A stretch of DNA of 64,000 nucleotides from Ruminococcus_G sp050944435 (lineage in GTDB: Bacteria; Bacillota; Clostridia; Lachnospirales; Lachnospiraceae), in contig JBMNRB010000008.1 in NCBI GenBank assembly GCA_050944435.1, positions 1-64,000 on the forward strand, read 5' to 3'. How positions within the stretch are numbered: the stretch's first letter is position 1; every line of letters starts with the position of its first letter. The translations under genes and the position numbers were made by a program. The notes beneath the pieces were generated by a model. The model did no database searches. It was not told the DNA's origin and was given only the letters and a program-made list of their open reading frames with translations. This document shows, one piece after another, positions 42,201 through 51,025 of the stretch.

Positions 42201-42253
42201 ATACAGCGTATCATTTTTTGATCCTGACGTCAATGCTAGAGTGAAATAATGTC

Positions 42254-42282
42254 TTGACTTTCAATCTTACATATGTAATACT
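42254..42282 (+). promoter_or_regulatory. PBP promoter with overlapping BlaI operator (42267-42278)
   Basis: TTGACT (42254-42259) and TAATAC (42276-42281) are spaced by 16 bases. The palindrome TTACATATGTAA (42267-42278) fills the spacer and reaches the -10, so bound BlaI would block polymerase directly. Confidence 0.8.
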
Positions 42283-42331
42283 TTGAAGCAAGAAAGGGGT
42301 CAGTTTATTTCTGATCTAAGGGGAGGAACCG

Positions 42332-45046
42332 ATGAAAGCAAGAAGCAAACGTAAAATTCTGATACCGGTCTTTATTTTGATTATTCTGGCTGCTGCTGCG
42401 GCTGTTTCCGTTTTCCTTTACCTGGGAGGCGGGCAGGAACCGGAGGAATTGCTGGAAGAATACATGGGATACATCGAAGAGGGAAAATATGAGCAGATGT
42501 ATGAGATGCTGGATGAGGTGAGCGCATCCAGAATTTCCAAGGAAGATTTTATTGCCAGAAATCAGAACATTTATGAGGGGATTGAAGCTTCTGACATTAA
42601 TGTAAAAGTTTCCGATACACGAAAAGAGGGGAAAGAACAGATCCTGTCCTATACTTTCCAGTGCAGCACCTTGGCAGGTGAGATATCCTTTGAAAACGAG
42701 GTCTCTTTTGTGAGGGAAAGCGGAAGGGAATACCGTCTTTTCTGGGAGGACAGCGTAATTTTCCCCTATTTGGAATCATCCGATAAGGTGCGGGTTTCCA
42801 CAGAAAAGGCGGAAAGGGGCAGTATACTGGATCGGAACGGAGAAATGCTGGCCGGAAAAGGCGTGGCTTCTTCCGTGGGGCTGGTTCCGGGCAAAATGAG
42901 CCAGACGCCGGAAGAGGATATAGCTAAGCTGGCAGAACTTTTGGAAATGGACGCGGGGGACATCGAAGATGCCCTGAATGCTTCCTGGGTGCAGGAGGAG
43001 TCTTTTGTACCCCTGAAAACATTGCCAAAAGAGCAAAATCTGGAAGCGGGGGCAACGGAAGACGAACAGTTGACTCAGCAGCTTCTTTCCATTTCCGGGG
43101 TGATGATTACCGATACCCAGGTGCGGTATTATCCTCTGGGGGAGGCGGCGGCGCACCTGACCGGCTATGTGCAGAATGTGACTGCGGAGGATCTGGAGGA
43201 ACATAAAGGAGAAGGATATACCTCTGACAGCCAGATCGGCAGGAGCGGGCTGGAAGCTCTCTATGAAGAAGAACTGCGGGGACAGAATGGATGCCGCATT
43301 TACATCGAGGATGAAGAGGGCAGTGAAAAGATAGTGCTGGCTTATACCCCAAAGGAAGACGGAAAGGATATTCAGGTAACTATTGACGGAGATCTTCAGA
43401 AGCGGCTTTACGAGGAATACAGCGAAGATAAAAGCTGTTCTGCGGCGATGAACCCCTATACGGGGGAAGTGCTGGCGCTGGTAAGCACGCCCTCCTATGA
43501 CAGCAATGATTTTATCCTGGGAATGGACCAGGAGCAGTGGGACAGCCTGAATGCAGATGAGAATATGCCCCTTTATAACCGGTTCCGTCAGACCTTTACG
43601 CCGGGATCCGTTCTGAAACCGGTGACGGCGGCCATCGGACTGTCTTTGGAAGCCTTTACCGCCGAAGAGGATTTCGGAAATCTGGGAACCAGGTGGCAGA
43701 AGGATTCCAGTTGGGGAGATTATTATGTGACGACGCTTCACGAAAGCCCCACAACCAATCTGGAAAACGCCATGATCTATTCTGATAATATTTATTTTGC
43801 CCAGGGGGCGCTTAAAATCGGTGCGGAAAATTTTATGAAGGGACTGGATGCCCTGGGATTCAATGAGGAGCTTCCCTTTGAAATTTCCATGTCTTCTTCT
43901 CAGTATGCCAATGAAGGCGCCATCGATTCGGAGATTCAACTGGCGGACAGCGGCTACGGACAGGGTGAAGTGATGGTAAATCCCCTTCATCTGGCTTCCA
44001 TTTATACGGCCTTTCTCAATGGAGGAAATATGATACAGCCAAAGCTGCTCTATGAGGAACAGCCGGAAGGGAAAATCTGGATTTCCGAGGCATTTTCTGC
44101 GGACGCTGCTTCGGCGGTACTGGACGATATGGTACAGGTGATCAATAACCCGGAGGGCACAGGCTATGAAGTTCACCGGGAGGATATGGTACTGGCCGGA
44201 AAGACGGGCACAGCGGAGATCAAGGAAAGCCAGGAGGATGAAACCGGCACGGAGCTGGGGTGGATGGGGGTAATGACCACAGATGAACATCTGGAATCTC
44301 CCATTTTGTTAATGACCATGGTGGAAGATGTAAAAGACCGGGGCGGCAGCGGATACGTGACGGAGCACAGTAAAAATGTAATGGACTGGTATTTATCAGA
44401 GAAAGCGGGGATGGGATCTATGGAAACAGGTACAGAAGAAGGGGAAATAGAGGGCACTTTTACGTCATCGGAAATTGATGAGACAGTATTTCAAAGAATG
44501 AATGGAAAGTCTTATGTGGAAAATCCGGATATTGCGCTGGAAGATCTGCGGTATCTGCAGGTATCCTACTACGATTTTAATCATCAGGTACAGACTGGGG
44601 AGCTGGTGGTGAATGCGGCTTTGACCGAGGACTTTCTGTACGTGTTTGAAAAACTGTTTGAATCGGAATATGAAATCCAGTCTCTGCGTCTCATCGACGA
44701 TTACTGGGCCGGGGATGGACAAAGCACTGACGAACGTTCCATGGCGGCCAACAATTCTTCCGCCTTCTGCTACCGGAAAATCGCAGGGAGCGACCGATTG
44801 TCCAACCATGCGAAGGGATGTGCCGTGGATATCAATCCGCTGCAGAATCCTTACGTCCGGTTCCGAAACAATGAGCCGGAGGAAGTAACGGAGGAGGCCA
44901 TGGCTTACGTGGATCGAAGCAATGTCCGGGAACATATGATTACCCATGAGGATCTCTGTTATCAGCTTTTTACCGAGCGAGGCTTTGCCTGGGGCGGCGA
45001 CTGGGAGTCGCCTAAAGATTATCAGCATTTCGAAAAGCAGATATAA
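42332..45046 (+). CDS. MecA-like class B penicillin-binding protein fused to an M15 peptidase domain
   Basis: 904 residues, inducible cell-wall enzyme. An N-terminal membrane anchor (10-31) precedes an NTF2-like MecA_N domain (about 35-150), a PBP dimerisation domain (ERGSILDRNGEMLAGKG, 162 on) and the transpeptidase with SVLK (about 426-429), SDN (about 483-485) and KTGTA (about 624). At about 710-904, after a Gly/Glu linker, comes an M15-type zinc peptidase domain with NHAKGCAVDI (His-X6-Asp zinc ligands, near 825) and FAWGGDWESPKDYQHFE (near 885-901, Asp-X2-His). A synthetic and a hydrolytic activity are thus in one chain. Divergent from blaI-blaR1, with BlaI operator over the promoter: a beta-lactam-inducible resistance enzyme is the likely role. 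Confidence 0.9.
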   Translation: MKARSKRKILIPVFILIILAAAAAVSVFLYLGGGQEPEELLEEYMGYIEEGKYEQMYEMLDEVSASRISKEDFIARNQNIYEGIEASDINVKVSDTRKEGKEQILSYTFQCSTLAGEISFENEVSFVRESGREYRLFWEDSVIFPYLESSDKVRVSTEKAERGSILDRNGEMLAGKGVASSVGLVPGKMSQTPEEDIAKLAELLEMDAGDIEDALNASWVQEESFVPLKTLPKEQNLEAGATEDEQLTQQLLSISGVMITDTQVRYYPLGEAAAHLTGYVQNVTAEDLEEHKGEGYTSDSQIGRSGLEALYEEELRGQNGCRIYIEDEEGSEKIVLAYTPKEDGKDIQVTIDGDLQKRLYEEYSEDKSCSAAMNPYTGEVLALVSTPSYDSNDFILGMDQEQWDSLNADENMPLYNRFRQTFTPGSVLKPVTAAIGLSLEAFTAEEDFGNLGTRWQKDSSWGDYYVTTLHESPTTNLENAMIYSDNIYFAQGALKIGAENFMKGLDALGFNEELPFEISMSSSQYANEGAIDSEIQLADSGYGQGEVMVNPLHLASIYTAFLNGGNMIQPKLLYEEQPEGKIWISEAFSADAASAVLDDMVQVINNPEGTGYEVHREDMVLAGKTGTAEIKESQEDETGTELGWMGVMTTDEHLESPILLMTMVEDVKDRGGSGYVTEHSKNVMDWYLSEKAGMGSMETGTEEGEIEGTFTSSEIDETVFQRMNGKSYVENPDIALEDLRYLQVSYYDFNHQVQTGELVVNAALTEDFLYVFEKLFESEYEIQSLRLIDDYWAGDGQSTDERSMAANNSSAFCYRKIAGSDRLSNHAKGCAVDINPLQNPYVRFRNNEPEEVTEEAMAYVDRSNVREHMITHEDLCYQLFTERGFAWGGDWESPKDYQHFEKQI

Positions 45047-45074
45047 TTCATTTTATTAGGATAATGTAAAAAAG

Positions 45075-45114
45075 AATCCCTTCGTTTGTATTGGCACAAA
45101 CGAAGGGATTTGTC
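45075..45114. terminator. Bidirectional terminator between the PBP gene and argG
   Basis: AATCCCTTCGTTTGT (45075-45089) pairs perfectly with ACAAACGAAGGGATT (45096-45110), with short A and U runs outside. Confidence 0.92.
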
Positions 45115-45128
45115 TGATTCTGGGATTC

Positions 45129-46352
45129 TTATTTATTCTTTTCTGCTTCAGCCATCTTCATAGCGCGGACTTTTAAAGGCAGTCCAAACAGTGTGATGAA
45201 TCCGGAAGCATCGTGATGATCGTAAAGATCGCCTGTGGTGAAGGAAGCAAGAGATTCGCTGTACAGGCTGTAGGGAGAGGTGGTTCCCGCTTTGATGATG
45301 TTTCCTTTATACAGCTTGAATTTTACTTCTCCGGTCACGTACTGCTGTGTCACATCCACAAAGGCCTGAATGGCTTCCCGCAGCGGAGTAAACCATTTTC
45401 CTTCGTATACAATCTGGGCGAATTTATTGCCCATATCTTTTTTCACTTCCATCGTTGCACGATCCAGTACCAGCTCTTCCAGCTGTTCGTGAGCAGCCAT
45501 CAGGATAGTTCCGCCGGGGGTTTCATATACGCCGCGGGATTTCATGCCTACCACGCGGTTCTCCACGATATCAACGATGCCGATGCCGTGTTTTCCGCCC
45601 AGTTTATTCAGTTCGGTGATAATTTCGGAAACTTTCATTTCCTTTCCGTTCAGGCTTTTGGGAACGCCGGCTTCAAAGGTCATGGTTACGTATTCTCCCT
45701 CATCCGGAGCTTTCTCGGGAGATACTCCCAGCACCAGCAGATGATCGTAATTGGGTTCATTGGCCGGGTCTTCCAGTTCCAGACCTTCATGACTGATGTG
45801 CCACAGGTTCCGGTCGCGGCTGTAGCTGTTGTCTGCGGAGAAAGGAAGATCGATTCCATGCTGACGGCAGTATTCGATTTCATCTTCGCGGGACTGCATG
45901 GTCCATACGTCGGTCATTCTCCAGGGAGCGATGATCTTAAGATCGGGAGCAAGGGCTTTAATTCCCAGCTCAAAACGGATCTGGTCATTTCCCTTTCCGG
46001 TGGCGCCGTGACAGATAGCGGTAGCGCCTTCTTTTCTGGCGATTTCCACCAGCTTTTTAGCGATAACCGGACGGGCCATGGATGTGCCCAGCAGATACTT
46101 GTTTTCGTATACTGCGCCGGCTTTTACGCAGGGCATAATGTAATCGTCACAAAATTCATCGATAATATTTTCTATATATAATTTGGCAGCGCCGGATTTA
46201 GCCGCGCGCTCTTCCAGACCATCCAGTTCATTTCCCTGTCCGCAGTCGATGCAGCAGCAGATAACTTCGTAATCGAAATTCTCTTTCAGCCATGGGATGA
46301 TAGCTGTGGTATCCAGTCCGCCTGAATATGCCAATACAACTTTTTCTTTCAT
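45129..46352 (-). CDS. argG: Argininosuccinate synthase
   Basis: Joins citrulline and aspartate using ATP, next-to-last step of arginine synthesis. 407 residues from ATG 46352 (GGAGG, 8-base spacing; the upstream in-frame ATG lacks a site). The ATP pyrophosphatase P-loop VLAYSGGLDTTAII is at residues 6-19, followed by the conserved GATGKGNDQIRFELG near 114 and SPEKAPDEGEYV. It is divergent from argCJBD with ArgR-like boxes between. argH, argF and carAB are not in the window. Confidence 0.97.
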   Translation of the reverse strand: MKEKVVLAYSGGLDTTAIIPWLKENFDYEVICCCIDCGQGNELDGLEERAAKSGAAKLYIENIIDEFCDDYIMPCVKAGAVYENKYLLGTSMARPVIAKKLVEIARKEGATAICHGATGKGNDQIRFELGIKALAPDLKIIAPWRMTDVWTMQSREDEIEYCRQHGIDLPFSADNSYSRDRNLWHISHEGLELEDPANEPNYDHLLVLGVSPEKAPDEGEYVTMTFEAGVPKSLNGKEMKVSEIITELNKLGGKHGIGIVDIVENRVVGMKSRGVYETPGGTILMAAHEQLEELVLDRATMEVKKDMGNKFAQIVYEGKWFTPLREAIQAFVDVTQQYVTGEVKFKLYKGNIIKAGTTSPYSLYSESLASFTTGDLYDHHDASGFITLFGLPLKVRAMKMAEAEKNK

Positions 46353-46450
46353 AATAGTATCCTCCATATTTTTTACTTGTAGCTCTGGAGAATAATATAC
46401 AGTATTTCCTTCTGATATGCAAGGGGAAAATCGGGAAAACAGAAAAAAAC

Positions 46451-46485
46451 TTGAATATTATTCATGGATAGTGTATAATTATGCA
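46451..46485 (+). promoter_or_regulatory. argC promoter overlapped by two ArgR-like boxes
   Basis: TTGAAT (46451-46456), 17 bases and TATAAT (46474-46479) form the promoter. TGAATATTATTCA (46452-46464) overlaps the -35, and TGTATAATTATGCA (46472-46485, fits TGNAT-W4-ATNCA) covers the -10. ArgR with arginine would block polymerase here. Confidence 0.7.
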
Positions 46486-46561
46486 ACATCCAAAGGGGGA
46501 AGGAGCAAAAAGGGCCAAAGAAGGCTTTACGAACGCCTTTCCTTGGTATATACTAAAAAAG

Positions 46562-46625
46562 TTCCGGACAGCGGCCATGTAATCCAGCGTATGCATTTGC
46601 TGGGGAATGGGGCCATTGTCCGGAA
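46562..46625 (+). ncRNA. Long leader hairpin upstream of argC
   Basis: TTCCGGACA (46562-46570) pairs perfectly with TGTCCGGAA (46617-46625), then GGCC (46573-46576) with GGCC (46611-46614), then CCAGC (46584-46588) with GCTGG (46599-46603), around a loop GTATGCATTT. No U run follows, and the end is about 30 bases from the argC start. It is neither a terminator nor a T-box that I recognise, and may be an unnamed RNA control element. Confidence 0.6.
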
Positions 46626-46655
46626 GGATGAAAAATGAACAGAGGAGACAAAAAA

Positions 46656-47696
46656 ATGATAAAAGCGGGAATTATCGGCTCCACTGGTTATGCCGGATCG
46701 GAGCTGGTCAGACTTCTAATGGGACATAGGGACGTGGAGATTGTCTGGTACGGTTCCAAAAGTTACATAGATAAAAAATATTATCAGGTGTATCAGAATA
46801 TGTTCCAGATTGTGGAAGATGTGTGCAGAGATGATAATATGGAAGAATTGTCCAAAGAGGCGGATGTAATTTTTACGGCTACACCTCAGGGGTTATGTGC
46901 TTCACTGGTCAGTGAAGAGGTTCTTTCCCGATGTAAAATAATAGATTTAAGCGCAGATTTCAGGATCAAGGATGTAAAGACCTATGAGGAATGGTATCAT
47001 CTGAAGCATCCGGCGGCGGAATACCTGTCGGAGGCGGTGTACGGCCTCTGCGAGATTAACAGAGAAAAGGTTAAAAACGCCCGTCTGGTGGCCAACCCGG
47101 GATGTTATCCCACCTGCAGTACCCTGTCGATTTATCCCTTGCTGAAAGAGGGCCTGATTGATGGAAATTCCATTATTATTGATGCTAAATCCGGAACTTC
47201 CGGGGCCGGAAGGGGCGCTAAGGTGGACAATCTTTACTGTGAAGTCAACGAGAATATCAAAGCTTACGGCGTAGCCACCCACCGTCACACTCCGGAAATT
47301 GAAGAACAGTTAAGCTATGGGGCCGGTTATCCTGTCACCATTAATTTTACGCCCCATCTGGTTCCCATGAACCGGGGAATTCTGGTGACGGCCTACGCTT
47401 CTTTGAAGGAACAGGTGACAGAAGAAGAAATCCGGAAGGTGTACAACCGTTATTATGAAAAAGAAAGATTTGTCCGGCTGCTGGATCCCCAGTTCTGCCC
47501 CCAGACCAAATGGGTGGAGGGGAGCAACTATGTGGATGTAAATGTGAAAGTGGATCCCAGAACGAACCGGGTGATCATGATGGGAGCCATGGACAATCTG
47601 GTAAAGGGCGCTGCCGGTCAGGCGGTGCAGAATATGAATCTGATGTTTGGTCTGGATGAGGGGGCCGGTTTGTATCAGGTACCGATGTTCCCGTAA
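46656..47696 (+). CDS. argC: N-acetyl-gamma-glutamyl-phosphate reductase
   Basis: Reduces N-acetylglutamyl phosphate to the semialdehyde with NADPH. 346 residues from ATG 46656 (GAGGAG, 8-base spacing). Rossmann start MIKAGIIGSTGYAGSELVRLL; catalytic Cys in VANPGCYPTCSTL near 148; HRHTPEIEEQL with the catalytic His near 210. First gene of argC-argJ-argB-argD. Confidence 0.97.
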   Translation: MIKAGIIGSTGYAGSELVRLLMGHRDVEIVWYGSKSYIDKKYYQVYQNMFQIVEDVCRDDNMEELSKEADVIFTATPQGLCASLVSEEVLSRCKIIDLSADFRIKDVKTYEEWYHLKHPAAEYLSEAVYGLCEINREKVKNARLVANPGCYPTCSTLSIYPLLKEGLIDGNSIIIDAKSGTSGAGRGAKVDNLYCEVNENIKAYGVATHRHTPEIEEQLSYGAGYPVTINFTPHLVPMNRGILVTAYASLKEQVTEEEIRKVYNRYYEKERFVRLLDPQFCPQTKWVEGSNYVDVNVKVDPRTNRVIMMGAMDNLVKGAAGQAVQNMNLMFGLDEGAGLYQVPMFP

Positions 47697-47715
47697 GAAA
47701 AAGGAGATGTGTGGG

Positions 47716-48939
47716 ATGAAAAAAATTGAGGGAGGCGTGACTGCAGCGAAAGGATTTCAGGCGGCTGCCGTTGCTGCCGGAATCAAGAAAGAAAACAGAA
47801 AAGATATGGCTATGATTTACAGCCAGGTACCCTGTGTGGCTGCGGGAACCTTTACCACCAATGTGGTAAAGGCGGCGCCGGTGAAATGGGACCAGAAGCA
47901 GGTAAAGGAAAAGCCCTGCGCCCAGGCGGTGATCTGCAACAGCGGCATTGCCAACGCCTGTACAGGAGAAGAGGGCATGGCCTGCTGTGCCATGACTGCC
48001 GAGGTGGCCGCTGGTGCGCTGAATATTCCGGAAGACCGGATACTGGTGGCTTCAACCGGTGTGATCGGACAGCAGCTTCCCATGACCGCCATTGCAGAAG
48101 GGGTTCGGCGGATGGCTCCTCTTCTGTCAGGAACCATAGAGAGCGGCACCATGGCGGCTCAGGCCATTATGACGACGGACACAGTGAAGAAAGAGTTTGC
48201 TGTCGCCTTCGAACTGGACGGGAAAAGGGTGACCATAGGAGGCATGTGCAAAGGTTCCGGCATGATTCATCCCAATATGTGCACTATGCTGGGATTTGTC
48301 ACCACGGATGTGAAGATTTCCAAGGAACTTCTTCAGGAAGCTCTTTCTGCAAGTATTCAGGATACCTTTAACATGGTGTCGGTGGACGGAGATACCTCCA
48401 CCAACGATACGGTGCTGCTGCTGGCCAATGGGATGGCAGGAAATGAAGAAATCAGGGAAAAGGATGAAAAATATCAGACTTTTTGCCGGGCGCTGAACGA
48501 AGTAAATACGTATCTGGCCAGAGCCATTGCCGCCGACGGAGAAGGCGCAACCGCTTTGTTTGAGGCAAAAGTAATCCATGCCCAGAGTAAAGAACAGGCG
48601 GTGACACTGTCCAAATCGGTGATTACCTCGTCTCTTACCAAGGCGGCCATTTTCGGCCATGACGCCAACTGGGGAAGGATTCTCTGCGCCATGGGATATT
48701 CCGGAGCACAGTTTGATCCTGAACGGGTGGATCTGTATTTTGAAAGCGCAGCGGGAAAACTGCAGATTATAGAAAACGGAGTGGCTTTGGATTACAGTGA
48801 GGAGGAGGCCACCAGAATTCTTTCGGAGAAAGAAGTGACCGCGTTGATTGATGTGAAGATGGGAGAGGCGCAGGCCACTGCCTGGGGATGCGACCTGACC
48901 TATGATTACGTAAAAATCAATGCGGATTACCGCTCATGA
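47716..48939 (+). CDS. argJ: Bifunctional glutamate N-acetyltransferase / amino-acid acetyltransferase
   Basis: Recycles the acetyl group from N-acetylornithine to glutamate and can also make N-acetylglutamate from acetyl-CoA, so no separate argE is needed. 407 residues from ATG 47716 (AAGGAG). The chain is cut by itself at the Thr of KGSGMIHPNMCTMLGF... The self-cleavage region matches the family (...PNMCTMLGFVTTD, near 193). It starts GGVTAAKGFQAAAVAAGIK and ends in TYDYVKINADYRS, both typical of ArgJ. Second gene of the operon, 19 bases after argC. Confidence 0.96.
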   Translation: MKKIEGGVTAAKGFQAAAVAAGIKKENRKDMAMIYSQVPCVAAGTFTTNVVKAAPVKWDQKQVKEKPCAQAVICNSGIANACTGEEGMACCAMTAEVAAGALNIPEDRILVASTGVIGQQLPMTAIAEGVRRMAPLLSGTIESGTMAAQAIMTTDTVKKEFAVAFELDGKRVTIGGMCKGSGMIHPNMCTMLGFVTTDVKISKELLQEALSASIQDTFNMVSVDGDTSTNDTVLLLANGMAGNEEIREKDEKYQTFCRALNEVNTYLARAIAADGEGATALFEAKVIHAQSKEQAVTLSKSVITSSLTKAAIFGHDANWGRILCAMGYSGAQFDPERVDLYFESAAGKLQIIENGVALDYSEEEATRILSEKEVTALIDVKMGEAQATAWGCDLTYDYVKINADYRS

Positions 48940-48951
48940 CAGGAGGATGAA

Positions 48952-49848
48952 ATGGTAAATCATAAATATCTGGAAAAAGCGGAGGTGCTGATCGAGGCGC
49001 TTCCTTATATACAGCGGTTCAACCGTAAAATCGTAGTAGTAAAGTATGGCGGCAGCGCTATGGTGGACGAAGAGCTGAAGAAAAATGTGATCAAGGATGT
49101 GGTTCTTTTAAAACTGGTTGGATTTAAGCCGATCATTGTTCACGGCGGGGGTAAGGAGATCAGCCGCTGGGTCGGCAAGGTAGGTATGGAACCCCGGTTT
49201 ATCAACGGCCTTCGGGTAACCGATGAAGCTACTATGGAAGTGGCGGAAATGGTGCTGGGAAAAGTGAACAAGGAGCTGGTAACCTTTGTACAGTCCCTGG
49301 GGGTAAAAGCTGTGGGCATCAGCGGAAAAGACGGCGGACTATTGAAAGTGGAAAAGAAATGTCCCGGCGGCCAGGATATCGGTTTTGTGGGCGAAATCAC
49401 GGAAGTGAACCCGAAGGTTCTGTTTGACCTGCTGGAAAAAGATTTTCTTCCCATTGTGTGTCCCGTAGGACTGGATCTGGATTTTCGGACATATAATATC
49501 AATGCAGACGACGCAGCCTGCAAAATCGCAGAGGCGGTAAAAGCGGAAAAGCTGGCCTTCCTCACAGATATCGAGGGGGTTTACCGGGATCCTAAAGATC
49601 CGGAAAGCCTGATTTCGGAGCTGCGGGCAGAGGAAGCAAAAGCGCTGATTGCCAATGGAAATGTGGGCGGCGGCATGATTCCAAAGCTGAAGAACTGCAT
49701 TGATGCCATCAGTGAGGGAGTAAATCGTGTTCATATTCTGGATGGCAGAATCCCCCACAGCCTTCTGCTGGAGATCTTTACCAACAAAGGAATTGGAACT
49801 GCAATTTTAAGGGAAGATGAGGAGAAATATTACCATGAAGATGAATGA
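48952..49848 (+). CDS. argB: Acetylglutamate kinase
   Basis: Phosphorylates N-acetylglutamate, usually the arginine-inhibited step. 298 residues. VVVKYGGSAMVDEEL near 26-40, VHGGGKEISRWVGK near 62-75, and the nucleotide-site segment LTDIEGVYRDPKD near 204-216. The N-terminal extension with RFNRKIVVVK is that of hexameric, arginine-sensitive enzymes, so feedback inhibition is likely. It ends inside the start of argD (14-base overlap). Confidence 0.96.
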   Translation: MVNHKYLEKAEVLIEALPYIQRFNRKIVVVKYGGSAMVDEELKKNVIKDVVLLKLVGFKPIIVHGGGKEISRWVGKVGMEPRFINGLRVTDEATMEVAEMVLGKVNKELVTFVQSLGVKAVGISGKDGGLLKVEKKCPGGQDIGFVGEITEVNPKVLFDLLEKDFLPIVCPVGLDLDFRTYNINADDAACKIAEAVKAEKLAFLTDIEGVYRDPKDPESLISELRAEEAKALIANGNVGGGMIPKLKNCIDAISEGVNRVHILDGRIPHSLLLEIFTNKGIGTAILREDEEKYYHEDE

Positions 49849-51025
49849 GTTGATGGGAACCTCAGAAGAGTATATTCTGCATACCTACAACCGGTTTCCC
49901 ATTGTTCTGGACCGGGGAGAAGGGGCATATCTTTATGATACCAACGGAAAACAGTATCTGGATTTTGCCGCCGGCATTGCCGTATGTGCGCTGGGACATT
50001 CCAATCCGGAATATCTGGAGGCGCTGAAAAGACAGATGGACAAGCTGATGCATGTGTCTAATCTTTACTATAATCAGCCCATGATGGAAGCTGGGAAAAA
50101 AGTAATCGCGGCCAGCCATATGGATAAGGTGTTCTTTACCAACAGCGGAACGGAGGCCATTGAGGGGGCGCTGAAGGCGGCGAAAAAGTATGCTTATGAG
50201 AGAGACGGACACAGCGGCCACGAAATCATCGCCATGGAGCATTCTTTCCACGGCCGGAGTGTGGGCGCCCTGTCCGTGACGGGAAACGCTCACTACCGGG
50301 AACCCTTTGAGCCTTTAATGGGCGGCGTGAAGTTTGCAGAATATAATAATCTGGAAAGTGTGGAAAAACTGATTACAGATAAAACCTGTGCCGTCATCCT
50401 GGAAACGGTTCAGGGGGAAGGCGGTATTTATCCAGCAGATCCCGAATTTTTAAGAGGGGTGCGCAGGCTTTGCGACGACCGCGATATCGTCATGATTCTG
50501 GATGAGATTCAGTGCGGCATGGGAAGATGCGGACAGTATTTTGCATGGCAGGATTATGGAGTGCAGCCGGATATCATGACCTGTGCCAAAGCGCTGGGCG
50601 GCGGAGTGCCAGTAGGCGCTTTCGTGATGAATCATAAAATTGCAGAGGCTTCCTTAAAGCCGGGGGATCACGGCACCACCTACGGGGGAAATCCCTTTGT
50701 CTGTGCCGCTGTCTCCAAGGTATTTGATCTCTATGAACAATACGATCTAATTGGCCATGTAAAAGAACTGACTCCTTATCTGGAGCAGAAACTTGATGAA
50801 CTGGTTTCAAAATTTGACTGCGCAGTCAGCCGCAGAGGAAAAGGTTTCATGCAGGGGATCGTGATTGCAGGCCGTCCGGTGGGAGAAGTTGTTGTCAAAG
50901 CTATGGAGCAAGGCCTTCTGGTGATTTCAGCGGGCGCCGATGTGCTTCGCCTGGTGCCGCCTCTGATTATCACCAGGGAACAGATTGATGAAATGGCGGA
51001 GAAACTGGAAAAGGCCCTCGCTTAA
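49835..51025 (+). CDS. argD: Acetylornithine aminotransferase
   Basis: PLP enzyme making N-acetylornithine from the semialdehyde and glutamate. 396 residues from ATG 49835 (GAGGAG, 10-base spacing), overlapping argB. NSGTEAIEGALKAAKKYA near 102-119, DEIQCGMGRCG near 222, and the PLP Lys in TCAKALGGGVPVGAF near 249. Last gene of argCJBD; its end overlaps by four bases the end of the convergent SGNH hydrolase gene. Confidence 0.96.
   Translation: MKMNELMGTSEEYILHTYNRFPIVLDRGEGAYLYDTNGKQYLDFAAGIAVCALGHSNPEYLEALKRQMDKLMHVSNLYYNQPMMEAGKKVIAASHMDKVFFTNSGTEAIEGALKAAKKYAYERDGHSGHEIIAMEHSFHGRSVGALSVTGNAHYREPFEPLMGGVKFAEYNNLESVEKLITDKTCAVILETVQGEGGIYPADPEFLRGVRRLCDDRDIVMILDEIQCGMGRCGQYFAWQDYGVQPDIMTCAKALGGGVPVGAFVMNHKIAEASLKPGDHGTTYGGNPFVCAAVSKVFDLYEQYDLIGHVKELTPYLEQKLDELVSKFDCAVSRRGKGFMQGIVIAGRPVGEVVVKAMEQGLLVISAGADVLRLVPPLIITREQIDEMAEKLEKALA

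Noticed and set aside
42776..44290. A 504-codon minus-strand frame opposite the PBP gene
   Set aside because: No ribosome site or recognisable domain; the plus strand carries the PBP motifs throughout.
46417..46638. A 73-codon frame between argG and argC
   Set aside because: It covers the ArgR-like boxes, the promoter and the large hairpin, starts ahead of the promoter and resembles no protein.
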